From: Acidobacteriota bacterium
GTDB taxonomy: Bacteria; Acidobacteriota; Vicinamibacteria; Marinacidobacterales; Marinacidobacteraceae
Reading direction: 5' to 3'
Length of the DNA stretch: 64,000 nucleotides
Assembly (NCBI GenBank): GCA_009840635.1
Contig: VXNL01000014.1
Coordinates: 39,275-103,274, forward strand
Made by a program: the position numbers and the translations under genes. The notes under the pieces were generated by a model. It was not told the DNA's origin. It did no database searches and worked only from the letters and a program-made list of their open reading frames with translations. Within the stretch, counting starts at the first letter, position 1. Each line of letters begins with the position of its first letter. Shown here in pieces: positions 1 to 8,376 of the stretch.

Positions 1-1179
1 CAGCGTGACCGCCTTCCCGAAGCGCGCCAGCCGGGCGTCGTCCCCGGTCACCCGGGCGATGAACCCCGAGGCCCCCGGCGCCGCGGGGTTCCGGTGGCGC
101 GGCCCGAGCAGCTTCTCGAAGAAGTCCCGCACCACCGCCGACGAGGCCAGCAGCAGCACCGAGTCCGCGGTGGACATGATCGCCGCCAGCACCGCGGTCA
201 GGAAGAGGCCGGTGACGACCGGCGGCATGAGGTCGGAGGCCAGGAGCGGCAGGATCCCCTCCGGATCGTCGATCACGGGATAGAGGACTCGGCCCGCCAT
301 CCCGGTAAGGACGGCGCCGAGATCGAACAGCACGATCACGAACGCCGCCATGAACCCACCGTCCGAGAGGGTGCGCCGGTCCTTCGAGGCCATGAACCGG
401 ACGAGGAGCTGGGGGGCGCCCAGGAAGGCCAGCCCGATCCCCATGTGGCTGACCACGTCCGCGATCCCCTGGCCGCTCATCCCGGAGCCTCCGAGGGGCC
501 GCAACAGGCCGGGATCGGCAGAGGCCAGCCGTTCCGCAAGCACGGTGAGGCCGCCCACCTCGTGGATCGCGACCAGGGGCAGCGCCACCAGCGCCGCCGC
601 CATCAGCGTGGCCTGGATCAGGTCGCTCCACGCGACCGCCTTGAGGCCGCCGAAGCTCGTGTAGAAGAGGATGACGACCGCTCCCAGGATCACGCCCGCC
701 TCGTAGGGAATCCCGAGGAACGACTCGAACGTCTTGCCCGATCCGGTGAGCTGGGCGGCCATGTAGGTCCCCGCCATGACGAGGATCACCACCGACCCGA
801 GGATGCGGAGGATCTGCCGCCGGTCCGAGAACCGCTCCTCCATCCAGTCGGCCACCGTGATGGCGCGGTAACGGTCGGCGAGCGCCTTGAAGCGGGGGCC
901 GATGAAGGCCCAGGCGACCGCGGTGGCGAGCACCTCCCCGAAGACGATCCAGAGCGCGTTCACCCCCAGCAGGTATCCCATCCCGGTGAGCCCGAGCAGC
1001 AGCCAGGCGCTCTCGCCGGTGCTCGCCGCCGAAAAACCGACGACGGCCGCCGGGAGCTTCCGGCCGGCCAGGTAGTAGCCGGCGAGGTCGCGCGTGCTGC
1101 GGGAACTCCAGATCGCCAGCCCGAAGAGGATGGAGAGGTAGCTGATCAGTACAGCCCAGAGCGGCCAGTTCTCGGGCAT
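1..1179 (-). CDS. Sodium:solute symporter (SSS/PutP-like), 3' end cut by window edge
   Basis: The translation begins MPENWPLWAVLISYL and stays open for 393 codons to the window edge, so the C-terminus is missing. It is a polytopic membrane protein of the SSS family, which couples Na+ entry to uptake of proline, other small organic acids or sugars. Family features visible are the TM2 region with FSAASTGESAWLLLG, the segment GSGKTFESFLG, a long series of hydrophobic helices, and AAIMSTADSVLLLASS, the Ser/Thr-rich Na2-site helix typical of PutP. The ATG lies 3 bases after the stop of a one-helix protein, so the two are probably co-translated. Substrate cannot be assigned; PutP-like proline transport is the closest guess. 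Confidence 0.9.
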   Translation of the reverse strand, partial: MPENWPLWAVLISYLSILFGLAIWSSRSTRDLAGYYLAGRKLPAAVVGFSAASTGESAWLLLGLTGMGYLLGVNALWIVFGEVLATAVAWAFIGPRFKALADRYRAITVADWMEERFSDRRQILRILGSVVILVMAGTYMAAQLTGSGKTFESFLGIPYEAGVILGAVVILFYTSFGGLKAVAWSDLIQATLMAAALVALPLVAIHEVGGLTVLAERLASADPGLLRPLGGSGMSGQGIADVVSHMGIGLAFLGAPQLLVRFMASKDRRTLSDGGFMAAFVIVLFDLGAVLTGMAGRVLYPVIDDPEGILPLLASDLMPPVVTGLFLTAVLAAIMSTADSVLLLASSAVVRDFFEKLLGPRHRNPAAPGASGFIARVTGDDARLARFGKAVTL

Positions 1180-1182
1180 CGC

Positions 1183-1371
1183 CTAGCGGGCGTTCTCGCC
1201 GGCTCCTGGGCCCTCGCCAGCGGGCGTTTCGCCTCCCTGCGGTCGGCGATGCCGGCCGGAGGCCGGCGCTCCGAGCCGACGGCCCCGGGCGGCGTTCCAG
1301 ATGGCGAGCGCCATCCCGGGCACGATGGCCACGATCAGCAGCACCCAGGCGGACCCGGGAAACCCGCTCAA
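1183..1371 (-). CDS. Small one-helix membrane protein, likely symporter partner
   Basis: This 62-residue protein has one transmembrane helix (about residues 8-26) followed by a basic, Gly/Pro-rich tail. The TTG start overlaps the TGA of the upstream amidohydrolase (TTGA), and its stop lies 3 bases before the symporter ATG, so it sits inside a coupled three-gene unit. Small single-helix proteins next to SSS symporters are common, and this one may assist the transporter; that is inference. The last ~30 codons (about from GAPASGRHRRP on) are encoded by a copy of a REP-like repeat on the opposite strand, so the C-terminus is probably a recent replacement or extension. Confidence 0.6.
   Translation of the reverse strand: MSGFPGSAWVLLIVAIVPGMALAIWNAARGRRLGAPASGRHRRPQGGETPAGEGPGAGENAR
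1221..1275 (+). repeat. REP-like two-hairpin repeat, type A, inside a coding region
   Basis: The stretch matches 19938-19991. Both begin CGGGCGTTTCGCC, have a variable middle, and end with the same 30 bases from GCGATGCCGGCC to GGCGCTCCGAG. The right half is a perfect 7-bp hairpin (GCCGGCC, loop GGA, GGCCGGC). In this copy the first hairpin has decayed. It lies antisense within the 3' part of the small membrane-protein gene at 1183-1371. Confidence 0.75.
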
Positions 1372-4300
1372 CGATCTTCTCCGTTCGGGCGGATGGGACG
1401 GTCATCCGACCGGAACATCTCCTCCTGGAGCCAGGGATAGCCCCCGTAGGCCCGCGCGTCGGGCCAGATCTCGTCGAGGGTGTCCCCGTCGTAGATGCGG
1501 CCGTCCTTCACCACCAGATGGATGTCGGCGGTGGCCCGGATGTCGTCCAGCGGGTTCCGGTTCAGCACCACGAGGTCGGCGAGCTTGCCGTCCTCGACGG
1601 TCCCGAGCTCGTGCTCCAACCCCAGGAAGGCGGCGCCCTGGCGGCTCGCCAGGTCCAGCGCCCCCTCGGCGCCCATCGCCGGCTCGGCCATCCAGATCTC
1701 CCAGTGCGATCCGATGCCGTGGTGCTGGCCGTGGGCGCCGATGGCCCCCGAGCCGCCCTCGTCCACGATGTCCTGGAGACCCTGGGCGAGCAGCGGGAAG
1801 CTGTAGTCGGTCTCGGGCCGCAGCGGCCGCCGCCTCGTATGCGGAATCAGCATCCGCCAGGGGAGCCAGCGCTGCTGCTTCGGATCGTCCCAGTTCGCGG
1901 TCTCCTGCCAGAAGTACTCCTCGTTCCAGACCGAAGGGCCGCCGACCACAAAGGTGATCGAATAGACCGTCTTCGTGCGCCCGAAGAACCTGGCGGCGTC
2001 CGCGTAGAGCGGGATGTAGGTGAGCGGATGTTCCCAGGCGGTTTGTCCGTCGAGGATGAGCCCCACGTTGTAGACCAGGCTGCCGCCCTCGCCGGTGAGC
2101 ATGAGCTTCCGCTCGCGCGAGATCTCGGCGATCCACTGCCGCTGGTCGCGGCGGGGCTGCATGTAGGACTTGATCGCGGTGGCGCCCCACGACGTCAACC
2201 GCTCGATGTTGTCCTCGGCGTCCTGGTAGCTCCGGATGTCGTTCTGCCGCGAGCCGTCGCCGTTGTACATCGGATCGCCGGTGCTGTACATGCGCGGCCC
2301 CACCATCTCGCCGGCCTCCACCAGCTCGGCCGCCGCGAAGACGTTCTGAGACCACTGCGAGTTGTCGAGGGTGGTGGTCATCCCGTACGCGAGATAGACC
2401 CCCGCCTCCCAGTTGCGGCGCGGCAGCACCGCGCTGTGATCCCGGTGGTGGTGCGCGTGCATGTCGATGAACCCCGGAACGATCGTCTTCCCCGAGACGT
2501 CGATCTCGCGGTCCTCGTCGGCCCGGACGCACTCGCCGACGCAGGCGATGCGGCCGTCCACGATCCGGACGACGCCTTCCTCGAGGGTCCCCGCCTCGCC
2601 CAGGGTGACGATGCGGGCCCCCGTCAGGACCGCCGAACCCTTCCCCCGCGAGCGCGGGAGGTCGAGGGTGATCTCGTGTTGGGTGGTTTCCTCGCTCTCG
2701 GGGTCGTAGGTGGTGATCCGCGGGCCGCTGCCGAGGTAGAGCAGCCCGTCCGGGGTCCAGCGGGGGAACAGTCCCCCGTCCGTCGTGACGGTCCGGATCG
2801 GCAGCGAGGCTCTCCGGCGCTCGATGTGGGGGGCCTCCTTGCCGGCCCCCGGCCAGGGTAGCGCGGTGACGTAGACGTTGTCGCCTTCGGAGAACGCCAC
2901 CCAGCGTCCGTCCGGAGAGGGAGCCGCCTCGTCGGCGAAGGGAAACGTGAGATGGACCCGCCGGTCCGAGCCGTCGGCCTTCACCGAGACCAGCCGGGTC
3001 ACGTCCTGGCGCCGGCCGCCGCGTTCCCAACTGTCCTGCTCGGGGAAGAAGAGGCGGCCGTCGGGGCCGAAGGAAGGCGCCACGATCTGCCGGCGCGGCA
3101 TCAGCGGCCGGCCCGCGTTGAAGGGGCGGAGCGTCTTGGTGATGACGGTCGCCTCCCCGCCCGCGGCCGGAATGCTGACCAGGTCGTAGCGGAGGTTCTG
3201 GGACCACGAGCGGCCGCGCGCCGGGGCCCCGGTGCCGCGCGCCACCACGATGGCGGCCCCGTCGGGCGTCCACACCGGGTGGATGTACTCGGAGGACGTC
3301 TCCGTGAGCCGGGTCGGCACGCCGCCTCCGGCCGGCACCGTCAGGAGGTGCCCGTTCGTGTCGTCCCAGGAGGTGTAGGCGACCGTGGAACCGTCCGGTG
3401 AAAAGGCGGGGGACAGCTCGTAGGCGGGATCGTCGCCCTCGATCAGCCGCTCGGGGGCACCGTCCGGCAGCATCATCCGGTAGAGCCGCCCGGCGGCGTG
3501 GAAGACCGCCACCGAACCGTCCGGGGAAACCGCCGGCCAGCGGAGCATCCGCGCCCGGAAGGTGTCCCCCGAGATGTCGAACTCGGCCCGGGCCTGTTCG
3601 GAGACCCGGCGCCGCACCTCGGCGACGAACGGGACTTCCTCGGTGGCGCCGCTCGCGGCGTCCACCTTGACGATCCGGCCGCCCCGCAGGACGTAGATGG
3701 CCGCGCTGTCCGGGCTCCAGGAATACCCGGGGAGGACGCGCTCGGTCTTCATCCCCTCGGCGAGGTCGGTCTCGATGGGATCGGCGAGCAGGCGCTCCGC
3801 CCCAGTGTGGAGATCGCGCAGGAAGAGCCCGGTGCGAGGCCCGAACCGGTGTCCCTTGAACGAGATCGTGCCGCCCGGGATCCGGCGCGCGAAGGCCAGC
3901 CAGCGTCCGTCGGGGGAGGGTTCGGGCGCGATCGCGCCGCCGCTCGAACCTTGGTACTGCTGCTGGGACTGCCCCTCGGTCACGTCGTAGACCTTGCCGG
4001 TCTCCAGGTCGAGTTCCCGGATCTGCATGGCGCCCCGGACCATGTCGCGCTCGGAGGAGGGGGCGAAGTGGAAGTAGAGCGTCCCGTTCTTCGATGGCGC
4101 CGGCCAGCTCGCGCGCCCGTATTCCGCGCCGTCGACCAGTTCCACTCCGCTGCCGCCATCAGGGTGGAAGAGGTAGAGGCCCGACCGGCGGGGCTGGGCG
4201 AGGGTGTTCCAGCGCGCCACGATCCCCTGCCCGTTCGGGAGCCAGGCCGGGGTGGCGACGCGCGATTCGGGGTCCTGGTGGACCGCCCGCGGGTTGCCGC

Positions 4301-4721
4301 CGTCGGCGTCCATGAGCCAGAGGTTCGACTGCCCGCCCCGGTCGGAGACGAAAGCGATGGTCGCGCCGTCGGGCGACCAGCGCGGGTGGTAGTTCACCGC
4401 CACCCCGCTGTCCTGGGTCAGGCATTCCGCCCGCCCGCCAGTGACCGGCACCCGGTAGACATGGCCGAGCAGGTCGAAAACGATGGAGGCGCCATCCGGC
4501 GAGACGTCCAGGGACATGAAGGTGCCCTCGGAGGTCTCGAAAACGAGGTCGTAGGCGTCGCCTCGGGCCAGGGTGGTGTCCCAGCCCGAATCGTCGGTGC
4601 GGCCGCCCCGCTGGGCGGCGGCGGCGCTGGCGGCCAGCAGCAACGCCGCGATCGGGACGAGACGGCGCGGCAAACGCGTCGGGACGGGCGGAATGAGCGG
4701 ATTCGTCAGCGGATTCCTCAT
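1368..4721 (-). CDS. Exported PD40 beta-propeller amidohydrolase
   Basis: This is a 1117-residue protein with a signal peptide (hydrophobic stretch VPIAALLLAASAAAA, residues ~22-36). Residues ~45-640 form a TolB/WD40-like propeller with repeated 'SPDG..IAF' blades. Residues ~690-1090 are an amidohydrolase domain of the imidazolonepropionase/dipeptidase type. The metal-binding HxH is in GFIDMHAHHH near residue 755; a later AHGQHHGIGSH (~1010) and the C-terminal LADLVVLNRNPLDDI are also typical. Proteins of this architecture are thought to be periplasmic and to hydrolyse peptides or cyclic amides, but substrates are unknown. The gene is divergent from the PLP enzyme at 4785, with 63 bases between starts. 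It heads a coupled unit with the small membrane protein and symporter, which suggests uptake of its product (inference). Confidence 0.9.
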   Translation of the reverse strand: MRNPLTNPLIPPVPTRLPRRLVPIAALLLAASAAAAQRGGRTDDSGWDTTLARGDAYDLVFETSEGTFMSLDVSPDGASIVFDLLGHVYRVPVTGGRAECLTQDSGVAVNYHPRWSPDGATIAFVSDRGGQSNLWLMDADGGNPRAVHQDPESRVATPAWLPNGQGIVARWNTLAQPRRSGLYLFHPDGGSGVELVDGAEYGRASWPAPSKNGTLYFHFAPSSERDMVRGAMQIRELDLETGKVYDVTEGQSQQQYQGSSGGAIAPEPSPDGRWLAFARRIPGGTISFKGHRFGPRTGLFLRDLHTGAERLLADPIETDLAEGMKTERVLPGYSWSPDSAAIYVLRGGRIVKVDAASGATEEVPFVAEVRRRVSEQARAEFDISGDTFRARMLRWPAVSPDGSVAVFHAAGRLYRMMLPDGAPERLIEGDDPAYELSPAFSPDGSTVAYTSWDDTNGHLLTVPAGGGVPTRLTETSSEYIHPVWTPDGAAIVVARGTGAPARGRSWSQNLRYDLVSIPAAGGEATVITKTLRPFNAGRPLMPRRQIVAPSFGPDGRLFFPEQDSWERGGRRQDVTRLVSVKADGSDRRVHLTFPFADEAAPSPDGRWVAFSEGDNVYVTALPWPGAGKEAPHIERRRASLPIRTVTTDGGLFPRWTPDGLLYLGSGPRITTYDPESEETTQHEITLDLPRSRGKGSAVLTGARIVTLGEAGTLEEGVVRIVDGRIACVGECVRADEDREIDVSGKTIVPGFIDMHAHHHRDHSAVLPRRNWEAGVYLAYGMTTTLDNSQWSQNVFAAAELVEAGEMVGPRMYSTGDPMYNGDGSRQNDIRSYQDAEDNIERLTSWGATAIKSYMQPRRDQRQWIAEISRERKLMLTGEGGSLVYNVGLILDGQTAWEHPLTYIPLYADAARFFGRTKTVYSITFVVGGPSVWNEEYFWQETANWDDPKQQRWLPWRMLIPHTRRRPLRPETDYSFPLLAQGLQDIVDEGGSGAIGAHGQHHGIGSHWEIWMAEPAMGAEGALDLASRQGAAFLGLEHELGTVEDGKLADLVVLNRNPLDDIRATADIHLVVKDGRIYDGDTLDEIWPDARAYGGYPWLQEEMFRSDDRPIRPNGEDR

Positions 4722-4784
4722 GGGGTCTCCTCCGGAAGCGGCGCTCTCGGGGACGAGCGGCCGGATCGCATAATAACGGCGCTC

Positions 4785-5795
4785 ATGACGGGGTCCTGCG
4801 AGTCAATTCCGTCCGGAAACGGGTCGGGTGACGCCTCTGCCAGCGGCGTGAAGACGATTGCGCCACCGGGCTGGGGGGACGCCGAGGCGGCGGCGGTCCG
4901 GCTACGGAAGGTGTTTCCCCCGAGTCCGCTCCTCCGGGCCGGTTCGGAACTCGCGGACGACCTGCTGCTGAAGGCGGACACGCTGCTCCCGACGGGTTCC
5001 TTCAAGGTGCGGGGCATCTGGGACGCGGTCTCCCAACTCAGCGAGGAGCAGGTGGCGCCCGGACTCTCCACCGTCAGCGCCGGGAACACCGCGCTGGCGC
5101 TCGCCTGGGCGGCCCGGCGGCGGGGGGTCCCGGCGTTCTCGCTGCTGCCGGAAACCGCGCCGCCGGCGAAGGTCGAGGGGTTCCGGGCGGCCGGTGGGAC
5201 GCCGCGCCTCGTCACGGTTCCCGAGTTGTTCCGTTTCCTGAAGGAACACCTCTGGGAGAACGAGCCCTACCTGTTCGTCCACCCGTGGACCTGTCCGCTG
5301 GTGCACCGCGGCCATGCGAGCCTCGCCGTGGAGCTGTTGGAGGCGGCGCCGGAAATCGAATCGGTCTTCATTCCGGTGGGCGGGGGCGGCCTGCTGACCG
5401 GGGTGGGCGGAGCGCTGAAGGACCGGCGTCCGGAGATCCGCATCTTCGCGGTGGAGCCGGCGGGATGCGCCGCGCTCCATCACAGCCTGGAGGCCGGACG
5501 GGCGGTGTCGGCGCCGTGCGAAACGGTCTGCGACGGGGCCGCCGTGCCCTACCTGACCGAGGAGCTCTACCCGACGCTCGCGAGTCTCGTGGACCGGACC
5601 GTGCTGGTCCCGGACGCAGCCACCCTCGCGACCTCGCGGGATCTGCTGCTAAGCCGGAAGATCCTCACCGAGCCGTCCGGGGCCCTGGCGACCGCCGCCG
5701 CCCGGAGGGTGCCGGTGGAAGAGCGCGGCCTCAGCGTGGCCCTGCTCACCGGGGCCAGCGTCGGCGCGGCGGGGATCCGCCGGCTGCTCGATTGA
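4785..5795 (+). CDS. PLP-dependent threonine/serine dehydratase-like enzyme
   Basis: This 336-residue fold-type II PLP enzyme carries the PLP-binding lysine in TGSFKVRG (K74), the substrate/PLP loop SAGNTALA (S98-N101) and the phosphate-binding glycine loop GGGGLLTG (from about G199). These match threonine ammonia-lyase, serine dehydratase and serine racemase. The region that normally reads like 'DDPxxIAGQGT' is here HPWTCPLVHRGHASLA, so substrate specificity is uncertain. There is no C-terminal ACT domain, so the enzyme is probably catabolic rather than the regulated IlvA type. The first ATG after the divergent promoter gap was taken as start; the first ~25 residues are low in similarity and a later start is possible. 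Confidence 0.85.
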   Translation: MTGSCESIPSGNGSGDASASGVKTIAPPGWGDAEAAAVRLRKVFPPSPLLRAGSELADDLLLKADTLLPTGSFKVRGIWDAVSQLSEEQVAPGLSTVSAGNTALALAWAARRRGVPAFSLLPETAPPAKVEGFRAAGGTPRLVTVPELFRFLKEHLWENEPYLFVHPWTCPLVHRGHASLAVELLEAAPEIESVFIPVGGGGLLTGVGGALKDRRPEIRIFAVEPAGCAALHHSLEAGRAVSAPCETVCDGAAVPYLTEELYPTLASLVDRTVLVPDAATLATSRDLLLSRKILTEPSGALATAAARRVPVEERGLSVALLTGASVGAAGIRRLLD

Positions 5796-5815
5796 GCGCC
5801 AGGGAGTGCAGGCCG

Positions 5816-6205
5816 CTATCGGGGAGAGAGCACCGGAAGACCGGCGGCGGTTACCGCAGCGTTGAGCCGCCCGTCGTAGCCCACGAAAGCGTCCACACCC
5901 ACCAGCGAAAGCACGGTGGCGAGGTGCAGCGCGTCGAGACTCCGGAGGCCGGCGGGTTCCGCGGACGCCGCGGCGGTCAGGATCGGCTGGTCCACCGCCA
6001 CCAGGGCCATCCGGTCCAGGAGTTCCTCGGCGAACCGAAACGAATCCACCGTCGCACCCGTTCGTCGCAGTGCCCTGAGGACCTCAACACGCGCCAGCGC
6101 GCTCGACACCCATTCCGCGTCACGCGTCAATTCGCCCCGAAGCGCGGCCGACTCCGGCTCGGGCACCACCAGCTTGACGATCGCCGAAGCGTCCAGATAG
6201 ACCAC
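5816..6205 (-). CDS. vapC: PIN-domain ribonuclease toxin (VapC family)
   Basis: This 129-residue PIN domain has the expected acidic residues: D5 in VYLDASAIVKL, a Glu in ARVEVLRAL, an Asp in SLDALHLATVL and a C-terminal Asp in GYDGRL. VapC toxins are Mg2+-dependent RNases that cut tRNA or rRNA and are held inactive by the cognate antitoxin. The GTG start lies 21 bases after the antitoxin stop, the usual antitoxin-first order. Its target is not predictable from sequence. Confidence 0.85.
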   Translation of the reverse strand: MVYLDASAIVKLVVPEPESAALRGELTRDAEWVSSALARVEVLRALRRTGATVDSFRFAEELLDRMALVAVDQPILTAAASAEPAGLRSLDALHLATVLSLVGVDAFVGYDGRLNAAVTAAGLPVLSPR

Positions 6206-6226
6206 AAGGCTCGTCGTTGGGAACGC

Positions 6227-6529
6227 TCAGAGACGCTCGTCCCGGTCCCGGAAGAGCGCTTCGCTCACGGTCGTCGTGGGATCGCCGACCGGCGCCGGCA
6301 GGTCCAGCGGGTTGCCCTTGGGCCGCTGCGCGCGGCCTTCGGCCACCAGCCGCTCGAGGGGCGAAAGCGATGCGGGAAGCGGGATCAGCAGGGCGACGGG
6401 AGTTCCGCGATCCGTGACTTCGAAACGCTCGCCCTGGTCGATCCGGCGCAGGTAGACGCTCAGGTTCTGGCGAAGCTCCCGCACACCCACTCGGTTCGTC
6501 GCTGCGGTGCCTGACACGATGACGCACAT
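6227..6529 (-). CDS. Phd/YefM-type antitoxin paired with VapC
   Basis: The protein has 100 residues. The N-terminal part (VGVRELRQNLSVYLRRI, then FEVTDRGTPVALLIP) is the Phd/YefM DNA-binding fold; the rest would be the disordered toxin-neutralising tail. It precedes the PIN toxin and should repress its own operon. A TACAAT -10-like box abuts the annotated ATG (TACAATG), so if that promoter is used the true start is either leaderless or a downstream GTG (codon 5 or 14). GTG at codon 14 would give VGVRELRQNLS, the normal N-terminus for this family. Confidence 0.82.
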   Translation of the reverse strand: MCVIVSGTAATNRVGVRELRQNLSVYLRRIDQGERFEVTDRGTPVALLIPLPASLSPLERLVAEGRAQRPKGNPLDLPAPVGDPTTTVSEALFRDRDERL

Positions 6530-6540
6530 TGTAGCACATT
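6524..6540 (-). promoter_or_regulatory. Candidate promoter/operator of the toxin-antitoxin pair
   Basis: On the minus strand there is an extended -10-like TGCTACAAT (TACAAT at 6533-6528) within a direct repeat of AATGTGC separated by TAC. It lies at the antitoxin start. The repeat is a plausible site for antitoxin autoregulation. The same GTGCTACAATG string occurs upstream of the integrase at 63081-63092. Confidence 0.45.
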
Positions 6541-6611
6541 GACTCCCGGACTCGCGCCGACGGGGATGGCGCGGCGTCGGGGAGTGCCTGCGCGCTCCCG
6601 GCTGGTGACTT

Positions 6612-7085
6612 TCAGGATCGGTTGTGGGTGAGGCACGGGTCCCGGAACGTGTGCGTCAAGCCGATGAGGCCCAGCAGCAGCATCGAACCGGGGGCGAACA
6701 CGGGCGTCACCCCCGTCACGGATTCCACGAAGAGGTCAAGGCCTGCGAGCTCCGGGTACAGCTCCCGCTTGAACTCCAGGTTTCCCTGAAAGTGCAAACC
6801 GACGCCGACGAGGGCGGTCACGATCAGGAGGATCATCGCGACCCGCGTCATCCTGACGCTGACGGCAGTCGGCGACAGGAAGTGCCAGACTATGACCGCG
6901 AGGCAGCCCGACAACACAACCAGGGGAACGCTCTGGGCCGGCTCTTCGAAGTGTCCGAGCAGCGTCAGCTCCACACTCGTGCCGGTCATGCCAAGGGCGG
7001 CGATCCCGAGCAGCATGCTCCGGACTTTGCGAAGAACCACCGGCTCTCGGGAGGTGGGCGTCTCATGGCCCGCCTCAATGGTCAT
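6612..7085 (-). CDS. Hypothetical four-helix membrane protein
   Basis: I do not recognise a family. From the ATG at 7085 the protein has 157 residues with four hydrophobic helices: around MLLGIAALGMTG, VPLVVLSGCLAVIVW, VAMILLIVTALVGVG and APGSMLLLGLIGL. An in-frame TTG at 7148 would add 21 polar residues. It stands alone between the toxin-antitoxin pair and the divergently oriented djlA-like gene. Confidence 0.6.
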   Translation of the reverse strand: MTIEAGHETPTSREPVVLRKVRSMLLGIAALGMTGTSVELTLLGHFEEPAQSVPLVVLSGCLAVIVWHFLSPTAVSVRMTRVAMILLIVTALVGVGLHFQGNLEFKRELYPELAGLDLFVESVTGVTPVFAPGSMLLLGLIGLTHTFRDPCLTHNRS

Positions 7086-7387
7086 GCCCGCCCTGCGTTC
7101 TCTCTCCGAAGTGTCCTGGGTGTCACGTAGGAGTTGCCGGCCATTCAAGGCGTGGCTTGGCGCCGCGGGGACTGAATCAGGGGCTCGCTACCCTGGCCGG
7201 GAGACGCACCCCATCGGTCCTTTCATTCGTTTAGAGCGCTGGGCAAACCAGGGCGGATATCCGTCTCTTCGCAACGCGGCATGCGCGGCGGCGCGGAAGA
7301 ATACCGGTTGCGGGGCCGGCCCGTTCTAGGATTCCCGCCGATGGCGCGCGCACGCTCCCTTAGGCTTCCCGAGAATCGACCGGCAAG

Positions 7388-8197
7388 ATGGGCTTTTGGG
7401 GAACGCTGATCGGCGGGACGCTCGGGTGGACCCTGGGCGGTCCGCTCGGCGCGATGCTGGGCGCGGCCATCGGGTCCAGCATGTCGGGTTCGGCCCGGAT
7501 GCACTCCTACCCGGGCGGGGGGCCGGGTGCGCCCCCTCCCCCGCCGCCCGGGAACACCCACGAACAGCGTCGGGTGGCGTTCTTCGTGGCCACCTTCGGG
7601 GTCATGGGCCACATCGCCAAGGCGGACGGCCAGGTCACCGAAGAAGAGGCCCAACTGGCCCGGGAGGTGATGGCGGGGCTCGGGCTCGACGCCCGGGACC
7701 GCACCCTCGCAGCGCGCATCTTCAACGAGGGCAAGTCGCCGCGCTTCAACCTCGACGACGCCCTCGGCCAACTCGTCCAGGTGGCGGGCCGGCGCCGGAA
7801 CCTGCTCCGGGCGTTCATGGAGATCCAGTTCAAGGCCGCCTGGGCGGACGGCAGCATCCATCCCGAAGAGCGGCGAATCCTGGACCATATCGGGGCATTC
7901 CTCGGCTTCTCGCGTGCCGAGATGGCGCAGATGGAGCGGGTGGCGTCCGCCGGGATGCGGCCACGGGGCCCCTCCCCGGAGGAGAAGCTCAAGGAGGCCT
8001 ACGGGGTGCTCGGCACGGAGAGGTCAGCCAGCGACGACGAGATCCGCTCCACCTACCGCCGGCTCATGCGGCAGCACCACCCCGACCGGCTGGCGGCGCA
8101 GGGGTTGCCAGAAGAGATGAAGGACGAGGCCACGCGGCGCACCCAGGAGATCCAGAAGGCCTACCAGACGATCCGGGAAGCGCGGCGCGCGGCGTAG
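7388..8197 (+). CDS. djlA: DjlA-like membrane-anchored J-domain co-chaperone with TerB domain
   Basis: This 269-residue protein has three parts. Residues 1-35 are a Gly-rich hydrophobic anchor. Residues ~60-175 form a TerB-like helical domain containing FNEGKSP. Residues ~195-269 are a C-terminal J domain with the intact HPD motif (RQHHPDRL) that stimulates DnaK ATPase. This order is that of E. coli DjlA, a DnaK co-chaperone facing the cytoplasm. The ATG at 7388 directly follows GGCAAG. The gene stands alone. Confidence 0.88.
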   Translation: MGFWGTLIGGTLGWTLGGPLGAMLGAAIGSSMSGSARMHSYPGGGPGAPPPPPPGNTHEQRRVAFFVATFGVMGHIAKADGQVTEEEAQLAREVMAGLGLDARDRTLAARIFNEGKSPRFNLDDALGQLVQVAGRRRNLLRAFMEIQFKAAWADGSIHPEERRILDHIGAFLGFSRAEMAQMERVASAGMRPRGPSPEEKLKEAYGVLGTERSASDDEIRSTYRRLMRQHHPDRLAAQGLPEEMKDEATRRTQEIQKAYQTIREARRAA

Positions 8198-8376
8198 CGC
8201 GGGACGGCAGCGTTTCGGCGTCTCCGCCGAGAACCTGCCACTGACCTCCGCCCACCATCGCGGACCCTCAAGGCTGTTTCTCGACCGCAGCGGCACCCTC
8301 GGCCGGCCGTCGTTGCCTGCCAATCCTGGTAGTTGCCTCTCTCGCAATCACGCGTAGAGTCAACTCGCGAGTCAGG

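Noticed and set aside
94..1440. Long plus-strand open frame antisense to the symporter
   Set aside because: Composition is Arg/His/Glu/Gly-rich with no domain, as expected for the antisense shadow of a GC-rich gene. The minus strand encodes a clear SSS transporter.
5816..6205. Gene remnant reading of the VapC locus
   Set aside because: All acidic PIN residues are intact and the antitoxin is adjacent, so the pair looks functional.
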